Shown here: piece after piece, positions 1-7,654 of the stretch | How positions within the stretch are numbered: the stretch's first letter is position 1 | Layout of the letters: every line of letters begins with the position of its first letter | Translations under genes and position numbers: made by a program | From: Halopenitus sp041821145 | GTDB taxonomy: Archaea > Halobacteriota > Halobacteria > Halobacteriales > Haloferacaceae | Length of the DNA: 64,000 bases | Reading direction: 5' to 3' | NCBI RefSeq assembly: GCF_041821145.1 | Contig: NZ_JBGUBC010000004.1 | Location: forward strand, 124,001-188,000 | The notes under the pieces: generated by a model | Databases searched by the model: none | What the model was told of the DNA's origin: nothing | The model's input: only the letters and a program-made list of their open reading frames with translations

Positions 1-435
1 GGGACGTCGGGCTCCGACAGCCGTCCGATCGTCGGGATCGACGGGCGGGCATTTTCCCTGCGGGCGTTCGGGATCGCTCTCGTCGCGATCGCGGTGGGCG
101 GATTCCTCGGTGGATCCCTCCTCGGGATCGTTCCGCTGGTCGGAGGGGCGCTCGGCAATGCGATCGGGGTCGTCGTTGTGACTTTCCTCCTCGGTTCGAT
201 CGGTGCCGATCGGCGGTACGTCGAAACCGGACTCGCTGGCGCGGGAGTCGGGACGGTGAGCGCGCTTGCGGGGCTCGTTTCGGTCGGCATCCTCCCCGTC
301 GGCGTTCGATTCCTCCGCGAGTACGGGATGGGCGTGGCGGGCTTTGGCGCCGCTATCGGGATCGTTCTCGCGCTCGTCGGGTACTACTTCGGGCGGGACC
401 TCCGGGCCGGACTGACTCGCGATATCGACCGCTGA
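1..435 (+). CDS. Membrane protein, 5' end outside window
   Basis: The reading frame is open from base 1, so the start lies upstream of the window. At least 144 residues are visible. From about residue 20 there are three to four hydrophobic stretches rich in Gly, Val, Leu and Ala, consistent with a small integral membrane protein. The C-terminus is short and charged and ends in RDIDR. I do not recognise a family. The gene converges on the regulator at 471-1127, with a gap of only 35 bases. A GTG at position 94 could be mistaken for a start, but the upstream codons continue the same protein-like sequence (from GTSGSDSRP), so a partial gene is the better reading. Confidence 0.6.
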   Translation, partial: GTSGSDSRPIVGIDGRAFSLRAFGIALVAIAVGGFLGGSLLGIVPLVGGALGNAIGVVVVTFLLGSIGADRRYVETGLAGAGVGTVSALAGLVSVGILPVGVRFLREYGMGVAGFGAAIGIVLALVGYYFGRDLRAGLTRDIDR

Positions 436-470
436 CGGCGGTCACTGATCGGTCGTGAATCGGCGGCCGA

Positions 471-1127
471 TCATCGAATCGAGAATTGGCCGTCCTCGTG
501 ACTGAGAAAGCCGGCATCCTGGAGCCGCGAGAGCGCCTGTTCGACGACGTCGGTGGCTGTCTGTACCTCGGAAGCGACGGCCTCGAGTGATCCGTCGGTC
601 TCGACGACGGCCGCGAGGACCTCCGCGTAAAAGCGACTGTCGGCCTCCGGTCCGAACCGTTCGTCGATCCGCGAGAGGACGTTCTCCATCCGGCCGTGGA
701 CCCACCGCTGTGCAAGCGACAGCTCACGATCGAGTTCCTGGAGTCGACCGAACTCGGCAGCCATCTCCGCCAGTTCGTCCGGATCGTTGCCCTCCTCGAC
801 TTCGATCGAGAGGTGCGGGCAGCAACCGGTCATGTCCAGTCCAGGATTCGCGGGATACGCGCTCTTTGCGCCGAATCCGTATGGTGAGACGTTCACTTCG
901 AGGCGCAGGCTCCGGGAGATGCGAAAGTACTTGCGGCGCGTTCCGTTGGTCGTCGACTCGATGAGCCCGGCCTCCTCCAGCTTTCGGAGATGGTCGATGA
1001 CCGCCTTCGGGCTGACGCCAAGGTACTCGGAGATCTCCGTCACGTAACAGGACTTATGCGAGAGCAAGCGGAGGATGCGCCGTCGGTTCTCGTTGCCGAG
1101 GAGATCGAGCAACACCGCGGAGTCCAT
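471..1127 (-). CDS. Winged-helix (ArsR-like) transcriptional regulator
   Basis: A protein of 218 residues. The first 65 residues form a clear ArsR-type winged helix: MDSAVLLDLLGNENRRRIL, then a recognition helix around VSPKAVIDHLRKLEEAGLI. A middle segment carries an adjacent Cys pair (TGCCPHL), and the C-terminal half is helical with heptad character, probably for dimerisation. The ATG at 1127 was chosen because a TATA-like TTATAT lies near 1151-1157 on this strand, about 27 bases upstream, as expected for a leaderless transcript, and because the upstream extension is low-complexity. The gene is divergent from the CBS-domain gene at 1295 and may regulate it. The ligand is unknown; the Cys pair could be sensory, but this is inference. 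Confidence 0.8.
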   Translation of the reverse strand: MDSAVLLDLLGNENRRRILRLLSHKSCYVTEISEYLGVSPKAVIDHLRKLEEAGLIESTTNGTRRKYFRISRSLRLEVNVSPYGFGAKSAYPANPGLDMTGCCPHLSIEVEEGNDPDELAEMAAEFGRLQELDRELSLAQRWVHGRMENVLSRIDERFGPEADSRFYAEVLAAVVETDGSLEAVASEVQTATDVVEQALSRLQDAGFLSHEDGQFSIR

Positions 1128-1167
1128 TGACGTGAAGTTAGCGATAGAGACATATAACCTTGGCTGA

Positions 1168-1255
1168 CCCCGTGCCTGCGTTCGATGTCCGTCCGACCAT
1201 GGCTGCCCCCGTGCCTGCGTCCGAAGTCCGTTCGACCACGACGTCCGATGTCCGT
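1168..1255. repeat. 39-bp spaced direct repeats in divergent promoter region
   Basis: Two near-identical copies of about 33 bases, 1168-1200 and 1207-1239, share GTGCCTGCG and TCCGACC/TTCGACC cores at a period of 39 bases. A third partial copy (CGATGTCCGT) lies at 1246-1255. They sit between the regulator at 471-1127 and the CBS gene at 1295, where operator repeats would be expected. Confidence 0.7.
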
Positions 1256-1280
1256 ACATTCAATACCCATCCGAATGTAC
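1254..1280. promoter_or_regulatory. Perfect 8-bp dyad enclosing a TATA-like element
   Basis: GTACATTC (1254-1261) and GAATGTAC (1273-1280) are perfect inverted repeats separated by 11 bases. The spacer begins AATACC, a plausible haloarchaeal TATA-like element 28-33 bases upstream of the ATG at 1295. A dimeric protein bound to this dyad would cover the promoter, so it is a candidate repressor site, perhaps for the adjacent winged-helix regulator. Confidence 0.55.
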
Positions 1281-1294
1281 TTTCGAGTTGGTCC

Positions 1295-2437
1295 ATGAAC
1301 ATCGATGGCATCGCAGTGCCGGAATACGTCGAGGTCGACGTCGACGAGCGTCTCGCAAAGGTCCGATCACTCTTCGACCAGCGAAATCTGAAGGGAATCA
1401 TCATCACGGAGGATGGGGACTACGCGGGCGTCGTGGGTGAAAAACAGCTGATCCGATCGCGAGTGGGCGACGATACGAAAGTCTCGGCGGTAATGAAGTC
1501 CGCACCGGAGATCGATCGCCGCGAGGACATCCGGGAAGCCGCGCGGCTGCTTATCGAGGGTAACGTGAAGATCGCCCCGGTCTACGACGGCGAGAAGCTC
1601 TACGGGATCATCACGGAGGACGCGATCCTCGAGACGGTCGTCGAGAGCCTGGATGCGAACACCGTCGACCAGGTGTATACGACTGACGTGGTCACGATCG
1701 GCGAGAAGGAGCACGTGGGACGGGGCATAAATCAGCTCCGGAAACACGGGATCTCGCGGCTGCCGGTGTGCAACGAAAAGGGAACGCTCACCGGGATCGT
1801 CACGACCAACGACATCGTCAACTTCGTCGTGCGCGATCAGGATCGACAGGGCAGCGGCGATCGGGCCGGCGACATCGACCGAATGCTCGATCTCCCGGTC
1901 TACGACCTGATGTCGAGCCCGCCGATCACCGCCCATCCCGACGAGACGACGAAGGCGGCCCTCGAACGGATGTTCGAGAACGGCGTCGCCGGCCTCGTCG
2001 TCACCCCCGCCGACGGCGAGACCGTCGTCGAGGGAATCATCACGAAGACCGACATCCTGCGATCGCTGACGTTCACCGAGGAGGAGTCGATGGACGTCCA
2101 GATCACGAACATCGAGCTGCTCGATACGATCTCCAGGGGACACGTGGTCGAATCGATCCAGGAGGTCACGGACAAGTACGGTCGGATGCAGGTCTTTCAC
2201 GCCCACGTTCGCCTGCAGGCACACAAGGAGAAACTCCGCGGGACGCCGCTCCTCCAGTGTCAGATCCGGCTTCGCACGAACAAAGGACAGGTGATGGGAA
2301 CCGGCGAGGGCTACGGCGCAGAACACGCCTTCCACGTGGCGCTTGACAAGCTCGAACGGAACGTCCTCGAGGTAAAGGGCGTCAACGCCGACGAGAAACA
2401 CCGCGGACAGCTCCTTCGTAAGCTCGGCGAACTGTGA
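1295..2437 (+). CDS. Four-CBS-domain protein with HPF/RaiA-like C-terminal domain
   Basis: A protein of 380 residues. Residues 1 to about 280 contain four CBS motifs, with recurring signatures such as GIITEDAIL, GIVTTNDIV and GIITKTDIL, arranged as two Bateman modules that usually bind adenine nucleotides. Residues from about 280 to the end read like a ribosome hibernation-promoting factor fold: an ESIQEVTDKYGRM helix, paired strands (FHAHVRLQA, CQIRLRTNK), then a GYGAEHAFHVALDKLERN helix. This suggests a nucleotide-sensing ribosome-associated protein, which is my inference. The ATG at 1295 is favoured over upstream codons because those lie in the repeat-rich promoter. The gene is divergent from the winged-helix regulator. 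Confidence 0.85.
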   Translation: MNIDGIAVPEYVEVDVDERLAKVRSLFDQRNLKGIIITEDGDYAGVVGEKQLIRSRVGDDTKVSAVMKSAPEIDRREDIREAARLLIEGNVKIAPVYDGEKLYGIITEDAILETVVESLDANTVDQVYTTDVVTIGEKEHVGRGINQLRKHGISRLPVCNEKGTLTGIVTTNDIVNFVVRDQDRQGSGDRAGDIDRMLDLPVYDLMSSPPITAHPDETTKAALERMFENGVAGLVVTPADGETVVEGIITKTDILRSLTFTEEESMDVQITNIELLDTISRGHVVESIQEVTDKYGRMQVFHAHVRLQAHKEKLRGTPLLQCQIRLRTNKGQVMGTGEGYGAEHAFHVALDKLERNVLEVKGVNADEKHRGQLLRKLGEL

Positions 2438-2494
2438 GGGCAACTGCGGGCCGATCTCCTCACCAGCCGTGGTTACGGTCGACCGCGGACGACT

Positions 2495-3205
2495 TCACGG
2501 CGCGTCCAGCCCGGAGGCACCGTCGGTCTCCTCGATCCCCGATCCGGTGATTCGAAAGGTCGCCTGATCGCCGGCCGCCCGCGATCGGTGCTTTTCGAGG
2601 GTTGCCCGGCGATTGCCGCCGCGGAATCGGTCGAGGCGGACGATCACGCCGGTCCAGTGTTCGAGCGTATTTCCGCCGAGCGGGCGCGTTCTGTCGCTTT
2701 CGGGATCGGTGAATACCTGGTTGGTGGCGACGACCGCGAGATCGTGTCGCCGCGCCAGCGAGAGGAGGTGCGTGATCTGATCCGCGACCTTTCTGAGCGT
2801 TTCGCCCCCTTCGACATCTGCGGCACGTTCGATCCGGTAGAAACCGGTTGCAGAATCAAGCACGATCAGGTCGGCCTCCTCGGCGAACTCCGCGGCGTCG
2901 CGGACCGCCTCCGCTTGATCATCGAAGTCGTACGCCTCCGTGATGATCAGTCGCGAGGCGACGGTCTCCACGTCGCCGTCGGTTCGCGCGGAGGCGATCT
3001 GTCGAAAGCGCTCGATGGACAGTCCCTCGGTGTCGATATAGAGGACGGTTCCGCCGTCGCGGGCCACCTCCACCGCCGCCGAGAGCGCGAGGTTCGTCTT
3101 TCCGGCCGCGGGCGGGCCGTACACCTGCGTGACGACGCCGCGGTCGAACCCGCCGCCGAGCAGGTCATCGAGGGCGTCACAGCCGATGGGGACGGGATCG
3201 CTCAC
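2495..3205 (-). CDS. radB: DNA repair and recombination protein RadB
   Basis: A RecA-superfamily ATPase of 236 residues, the usual size for RadB, the archaeal RadA paralogue that assists homologous recombination. It opens with PIGCDALDDLLGGGFDRG, followed by the Walker A motif YGPPAAGKTN, a Walker B region (ADLIVLDSATGFYR) and ATNQVFTD. It lacks the N-terminal DNA-binding domain of RadA, as is typical. The GTG at 3205 is preferred to an upstream ATG because it gives family length and because a TTTTTA box lies about 26 bases upstream in a leaderless arrangement. It is divergent from the NTF2-like gene at 3307. Confidence 0.93.
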   Translation of the reverse strand: MSDPVPIGCDALDDLLGGGFDRGVVTQVYGPPAAGKTNLALSAAVEVARDGGTVLYIDTEGLSIERFRQIASARTDGDVETVASRLIITEAYDFDDQAEAVRDAAEFAEEADLIVLDSATGFYRIERAADVEGGETLRKVADQITHLLSLARRHDLAVVATNQVFTDPESDRTRPLGGNTLEHWTGVIVRLDRFRGGNRRATLEKHRSRAAGDQATFRITGSGIEETDGASGLDAP

Positions 3206-3306
3206 TGTCCGGAGTTCGGCGCCATCGAGTAAAAACGGCAGGGATCGACGAACGGACGTTGTCTCGACATCCGGAAACGTTTCCCTCCGGAGCGTCATCG
3301 TTCGAT

Positions 3307-3708
3307 ATGGACGGCCAGAATCGATCGGGGACGGCAGACGATCCGGGCGTGCAGGACCTCGAACGGCTCGTTCACAGCTACTACGCGACGATCGACGACG
3401 GCGACTACGAGGGGCTCTCGGAACTTCTGGACCCGGAGTTCGTCCACGATCGTCCGGATCGAACGCTCACCGGACGCGACCGGTTCCTCGCGTTCATGCG
3501 CGAAAAGCGGCCCCGCACGGACACTGAACACGTCATCGACGCGGTCTATGCGAATGGGGATGACCGCGCGGTCCGCGGGTCCCTCCTCGATGCGGATGGG
3601 AACGTACTGTTTGCCTTCGTCGACGTCTTCTCGCTGGGATCGGACCGGATCGACTCGCTTCGAACGTACACTCGGCAACCGGATGCGCGGCGAACGGACG
3701 ATCGGTGA
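3307..3708 (+). CDS. NTF2-like (SnoaL-type) fold protein
   Basis: A soluble protein of 133 residues. After a short polar N-terminus, LERLVHSYYATIDDGDYEGLSELLDPEFVHDRP is the classic opening of a SnoaL/NTF2-like cone fold, followed by a GRDRFLAFMREKRP helix and strands ending in VDVFSLGSDRIDSLRTY. Such proteins may be enzymes or ligand binders, and the substrate cannot be inferred. The ATG at 3307 was chosen because the family fold begins about 14 residues later; a more upstream ATG at 3259 would overlap the divergent radB promoter. Confidence 0.8.
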   Translation: MDGQNRSGTADDPGVQDLERLVHSYYATIDDGDYEGLSELLDPEFVHDRPDRTLTGRDRFLAFMREKRPRTDTEHVIDAVYANGDDRAVRGSLLDADGNVLFAFVDVFSLGSDRIDSLRTYTRQPDARRTDDR

Positions 3709-3742
3709 GGTTCGTGGCGCCGTTCCGGCATTCGACCGATCT

Positions 3743-3812
3743 CACGTGACTCATCCTCGAGTTTCCACGTGAATACCCTCCGGATTTTCACGTGAATCGT
3801 CCCCGAGTTTTT
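3743..3812 (+). promoter_or_regulatory. Promoter with three CACGTG boxes at 23-bp spacing
   Basis: CACGTG occurs at 3743-3748, 3766-3771 and 3789-3794, each exactly 23 bases apart (about two helical turns). All three are followed by A and the last two by AAT. A TATA-like TTTTTATC lies at 3806-3812, about 30 bases before the GTG start at 3839. The geometry suggests a protein bound to one face of the helix just upstream of the basal promoter of the DUF389 gene. The binding factor is unknown. Confidence 0.65.
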
Positions 3813-3838
3813 ATCCCTTCCCGCCCCCACCCGAAACC

Positions 3839-5134
3839 GTGCGACTCGTACAGGTCATTATCCCGCCGGGTAAGCGAGGGGCTGTCGTCGATGCTCTCGA
3901 CGAGAAGGATATCGACTACGTCGTGACCGACGAGACGAGTGGGCGCAAGTACACGGGAGTCGTCTTCTTCCCGCTACCGACGGCGGCCGTAGAGCCCGTC
4001 CTCGATCGGCTCCGTGAGGCGGGGATCGATGAGGAGAGCTACACGGTGATCGTCGAGGCGGAGACGGTCATCTCGCGTCGCTTCGAGCGGTTGGAGGAGG
4101 AGTACGCCGAGGAATCCGACCACAACGAGGATCGGATCGCCAAGGAGGAACTGCAGACCAAAGCAAAGGATCTGGTCTCGGGGGTCCAGACGTACGTCCT
4201 CATGACGGTGATATCCGCCGTCATCGCGACTGCCGGCTTGCTCCTCGATTCGCCGGCGACGGTCGTCGGATCGATGGTGATCGCGCCGCTCATCGGTCCG
4301 GCGATGTCCGCCGCCGTCGGAACCGTTGTCGACGACGAGGAGCTGTTCGCTCAAGGAGTCCGAATGCAGGTGCTCGGGATCACTCTCGCGATCGGTTCGT
4401 CGGCCGTCTTCGCCGCGGCGTTGCGGACGCTCAACCTCGTTCCTCCCGGAATGGATCCGCTTGCGCTTGCGGAGGTCTCCGAGCGACTTGCGCCGAACGT
4501 CCTCGCGCTCGCAGTCGCGCTCGGAGCAGGCGTCGCCGGAATCGTCTCGTTGATGACCGGGATCTCCTCCGCGCTCGTCGGCGTCATGATCGCGGTGGCG
4601 TTGATTCCGCCGGCAGCCGCCGTTGGGATCGGGATCGCCTTCGGGATCCCTCGACTGGCGCTCGGCTCCGGCGTGCTCGTGGCCCTCAACGTGCTGTCGA
4701 TCAACCTGGCCGCGCTCGTCGTATTGTGGTATTCGGGATATCGACCGGATTCGTGGTTTCGCGAGGCCGAGGCACGGTCGGCCCTTTTCACACGAGTGAC
4801 GCTCCTGCTTGCCGCGATAGCGCTCCTCTCGGTGTTCCTCGGCGGAGTCACCTACGACACCTACGTTGCGACAACGACCGAACAGGACGTTCGAAACGCG
4901 GTCGAGTCGGAACTCGAACTCGCGGAGGCCCAACTCGAACTGCTCGATCTCGAGATCCATCGGACAGGTCGACTCCCTCCATTAGAAACCGAACGCGTGG
5001 TGATCACCGTCGGTTCGGAGCCAGGATCGACCGTCTCCGGTCTCGCGGACCGGCTTGATTCACGGATCGAGCCGATCGTCGACGGACCGGTCGACGTGGA
5101 GGTTCGCATCCTCGAAATCGAGCGCTCCGGGTGA
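3839..5134 (+). CDS. DUF389/TIGR00341-family membrane protein
   Basis: A protein of 431 residues. The N-terminal 90 residues form a soluble alpha/beta region (RLVQVIIPPGKRGAVVDALD). After a charged linker, about residues 115-345 hold several membrane helices, with the conserved GSMVIAPLIGPAMSAAVGT segment and ALIPPAAAVGIGIAFG typical of DUF389 proteins. The C-terminal 90 residues form another soluble domain. Family function is unknown; a transport or sensing role in the membrane is only a guess. The GTG start at 3839 follows a TATA box by about 30 bases and is preceded by the CACGTG array, so expression is probably controlled. Confidence 0.88.
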   Translation: MRLVQVIIPPGKRGAVVDALDEKDIDYVVTDETSGRKYTGVVFFPLPTAAVEPVLDRLREAGIDEESYTVIVEAETVISRRFERLEEEYAEESDHNEDRIAKEELQTKAKDLVSGVQTYVLMTVISAVIATAGLLLDSPATVVGSMVIAPLIGPAMSAAVGTVVDDEELFAQGVRMQVLGITLAIGSSAVFAAALRTLNLVPPGMDPLALAEVSERLAPNVLALAVALGAGVAGIVSLMTGISSALVGVMIAVALIPPAAAVGIGIAFGIPRLALGSGVLVALNVLSINLAALVVLWYSGYRPDSWFREAEARSALFTRVTLLLAAIALLSVFLGGVTYDTYVATTTEQDVRNAVESELELAEAQLELLDLEIHRTGRLPPLETERVVITVGSEPGSTVSGLADRLDSRIEPIVDGPVDVEVRILEIERSG

Positions 5135-5192
5135 GACAAACGGCTGTTTGTGCCATCGCTGGCTTAAGACGCCTCCCCGCCAAAGGACCGTT

Positions 5193-5945
5193 ATGGACAG
5201 ACGACTCATCGGCGCGCTGGCGATCGTCGTGGTGGTGCTGCTTGCCGGCTGTGCGGGGATCGTCGGCAGCGCGGACGCACCGGACGAGGCCGAACCGGAA
5301 CGAACCGTCGAAGTGACCGCGAGCGGCGAGGCGACCGCAGAGCCGGATCGTGCCACCATCACCGTCGCAGTCGAGGCACGCGGTGACTCGCCGCAAGCCG
5401 TTCGCGAGGAGATCGCGAACGATGACGAGGCGCTTCGAGCCGCCCTCGCGGAGTGGGGCCTCGAGGACGACCAGATCCGGACGACGAGGTATGACGTCCG
5501 CCAGGAACGCCCCCGACCGGAGGATGATTCGGACGGCTCGACCCAATACGTGGGCATCCACCAGTACGAACTCGAGATTCACGACGTGGACGCCGTCGGC
5601 GAGGTCATCGACGTCTCGATCGACGCCGGTGCCGACCGCGTTCAACGCATCCAGTTCGGATTGAGCGACGAGCGAGAATCCGAGCTTCGAACGACCGCCT
5701 TCGAAAACGCCGTCGAGAATGCCGACGCGAACGCGCGAACTCTCGCGAACAGCACCGGCTTGGAGATCGTCGACGTGTACACGATCTCGACGACGGACCA
5801 CCGCGTCTCGCCGTATACGGCCCGGGCTGACGCCGCGGTCGCCGAGGAGCCCGGAGACGGCGGCGCCCCAACCAGGATCGAAAGCGGCGAGGTAACCGTC
5901 AACGTTGACGTCCACATCGTCTTCGAAGCCGAATCCGGCGCCTGA
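5193..5945 (+). CDS. SIMPL-domain (DUF541) lipoprotein
   Basis: A protein of 250 residues. The N-terminus has a short positive stretch, a hydrophobic core and the lipobox LLAGC, so the mature protein is probably lipid-anchored outside the membrane at Cys20. The remainder matches the SIMPL/DUF541 pattern: RTVEVTASGEATAEPDRATI, an RTTRYDVRQE strand and an AFENAVENADANARTLA helix. The family is periplasmic or extracellular with poorly defined function. The ATG at 5193 is supported by the signal peptide and by TTAAG about 29 bases upstream. A longer reading from 5055 would bury the signal peptide and overlap the previous gene. Confidence 0.88.
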   Translation: MDRRLIGALAIVVVVLLAGCAGIVGSADAPDEAEPERTVEVTASGEATAEPDRATITVAVEARGDSPQAVREEIANDDEALRAALAEWGLEDDQIRTTRYDVRQERPRPEDDSDGSTQYVGIHQYELEIHDVDAVGEVIDVSIDAGADRVQRIQFGLSDERESELRTTAFENAVENADANARTLANSTGLEIVDVYTISTTDHRVSPYTARADAAVAEEPGDGGAPTRIESGEVTVNVDVHIVFEAESGA

Positions 5946-6044
5946 TCCGGATCGTTTCGGTGGTCACCCGGTCCGCCGTGACGTCCGCTGGCCACGAACA
6001 TGTTCGCCACTGGGAGTAACCGGATGGCGATCCGATAATTGCGT

Positions 6045-6467
6045 ATGCACGCAACGAGCGACGAGCGGACACGCCCGGACGATCGAACCGAGGAGCAGGC
6101 CGTTGAGACGACGGTGACGGTTCGATGTACCGGCCACGTTCGGACCGAGCTCGGTCGATCGGAGTTCACCTATCGCTTCGAAGGCAACACACTACGCGAG
6201 TTCCTCGATGCGCTGTTCTCGGAGTATCCCGAGCTCCAGGAGTTGCTCATCGCGGAATCCGAGGCGGAGTCGACCGCCCACGGGTGGGCGCCCGCTCCCG
6301 ATGAGCTTCCGGGAACGTGGCGAAAGAACCCGGTCGGCGAGCAGACGGTCGCGTACGCCCGCGTGCTGGTCAACGGGCGGTTCAACGAGAATCAGCGCGG
6401 CTTCGATACGGAACTGGAAGACGGCGATCGGGTCGCCCTCGTTTATCCGTTCATCTTCTGTTGTTGA
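6045..6467 (+). CDS. MoaD/ThiS-like ubiquitin-fold protein ending in Cys-Cys
   Basis: A protein of 140 residues. After about 25 polar residues it shows a beta-grasp pattern: TVTVRCTGHVRTEL, FEGNTLREFLDALFSEYPEL, then YARVLVNGRFNENQRGFDTELEDGDRVALVYPF. That ending is the MoaD/ThiS/SAMP core, but the protein ends IFCC instead of the usual Gly-Gly. It could be a sulfur carrier with altered chemistry, a non-conjugating paralogue, or a ligand-binding relative. The ATG at 6045 was chosen over a TTG two codons earlier. It lies alone between the SIMPL gene and the NOG1 gene on the opposite strand. Confidence 0.8.
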   Translation: MHATSDERTRPDDRTEEQAVETTVTVRCTGHVRTELGRSEFTYRFEGNTLREFLDALFSEYPELQELLIAESEAESTAHGWAPAPDELPGTWRKNPVGEQTVAYARVLVNGRFNENQRGFDTELEDGDRVALVYPFIFCC

Positions 6468-6519
6468 TCCACGTCCGTCCTCGATCCGTTAGGCGCCGTC
6501 GACGCTCGATGCCGACCGC

Positions 6520-7488
6520 TCACTCCCGAGAGGGCAACTTCGGTTCGTAGCCGACCGCCTCGACGGTCATGTCGAGAACCGTCTCGACGTTCTCATCCTC
6601 GGTGATGCTCATGTACGCGTCGGCCTCGACGTCTCTCGAACGATCCGCTTTGTTGCAGACGGTGATGAGTGGCACCTCATCGTCGAATAGCGACCGGAGC
6701 TCCTCGCGAAGCTCGAGTTGGACGTCGACCGGGTACCCGCAGTCGCCGGAGGCGTCAACGATGAACAGCACGCAGTCGGCGAGATGTTTGAGCGCGGAGA
6801 CGGCCTGCAATTCGATGTCGTTGCGCTCTGCAAGCGGGCGGTCGAGTAGCCCGGGTGTATCGACGATCTGATAGCGGATGTGATCGCGCTCGAAGTGGCC
6901 GATCTGCACGCCGCGCGTGGTGAACGGGTATTCGGCGATCTCGTTTGAAGCGCGAGTGACGCGGTTGACGAACGAGGACTTGCCGACGTTCGGATAGCCG
7001 GCGACGACGATCGCGGGTTCGTCGAGCCGGATGTCGGGGAGGGTCTTCAGGTCGTCGCGCGCGTCGCCGATCATCCGGAGATCGTCCGACACTTCCTCCA
7101 CGACGTCGGCCATCCGTGCGAACGCCTGCTTTCGGTGTTTCCGTGCTCCGTCGACGTCGCTTTTCCGCAGCTTCGTGGTGTATTCGTCGCGAAGCGATTC
7201 GATCTGGCGGCTTGCCCACATCACTTCCGAAAGCGACTGCCGAAGCGCGTCGACGTCAACGATCGCGTCGGCGAGTTCGTAGTAGAACGGATCGACGTCG
7301 TACTCGAAATCCGGCCAGGAGGTGACCACGTTCGAGAGGTTATCGGAGAGTATGTTCCCTGCCGTTCGGAGCATCGACTCCTGGGCCTCATGTCCCGACT
7401 TCGCACGTCCGGAACGGGCGGCCCGCGAGAACGCCTTGTCGATGAGTTCCTCCGCGCGCGGAGTCGTCGGGAGGTCCTCGAATATCAT
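6520..7488 (-). CDS. NOG1/OBG-type GTP-binding protein
   Basis: A protein of 322 residues. A helical N-terminal domain of about 155 residues (MIFEDLPTTPRAEELIDKA) is typical of archaeal and eukaryotic NOG1, a GTPase of large-subunit ribosome assembly. The G domain follows with GYPNVGKSS (G1), YPFTTRGVQIG (G2), DTPGLLDR (G3) and CNKAD (G4). It lacks the long C-terminal extensions of eukaryotic NOG1, as expected for archaea. A CTTATAC box about 27 bases upstream supports the ATG at 7488 as a leaderless start. A role in 50S maturation is inferred from the family. Confidence 0.92.
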   Translation of the reverse strand: MIFEDLPTTPRAEELIDKAFSRAARSGRAKSGHEAQESMLRTAGNILSDNLSNVVTSWPDFEYDVDPFYYELADAIVDVDALRQSLSEVMWASRQIESLRDEYTTKLRKSDVDGARKHRKQAFARMADVVEEVSDDLRMIGDARDDLKTLPDIRLDEPAIVVAGYPNVGKSSFVNRVTRASNEIAEYPFTTRGVQIGHFERDHIRYQIVDTPGLLDRPLAERNDIELQAVSALKHLADCVLFIVDASGDCGYPVDVQLELREELRSLFDDEVPLITVCNKADRSRDVEADAYMSITEDENVETVLDMTVEAVGYEPKLPSRE

Positions 7489-7556
7489 ACGTCACATTGC
7501 GCATGGGCGCGTATAAGCGCGTCCGTTCGGGGGAGACGTGACTGAAGAGCTGGAGC

Positions 7557-7593
7557 CCACCGATCGCGGTGGAATAGTCCAAGCCACCGATCG
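7557..7593. repeat. CCACCGATCGC direct repeat and 6-bp hairpin
   Basis: CCACCG and CGGTGG flank a 4-base loop at 7557-7572, and CCACCGATCGC recurs from about 7583. It lies between the 3' side of the RNase P RNA gene (minus strand) and the NOG1 promoter, so it may be a terminator-like element for the RNA. It contains no T-tract. Confidence 0.35.
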
Positions 7594-7654
7594 CAGTTCG
7601 AGACGAGAATCTCGGAGGACCGAAGCGTCGATCCGGAGCCGCCGCTGGTCGTTG

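Noticed and set aside
3974..4960. 328-codon minus-strand frame opposite the DUF389 gene
   Set aside because: The composition is His/Arg/Asp-rich, with no fold, as expected of an antisense frame.
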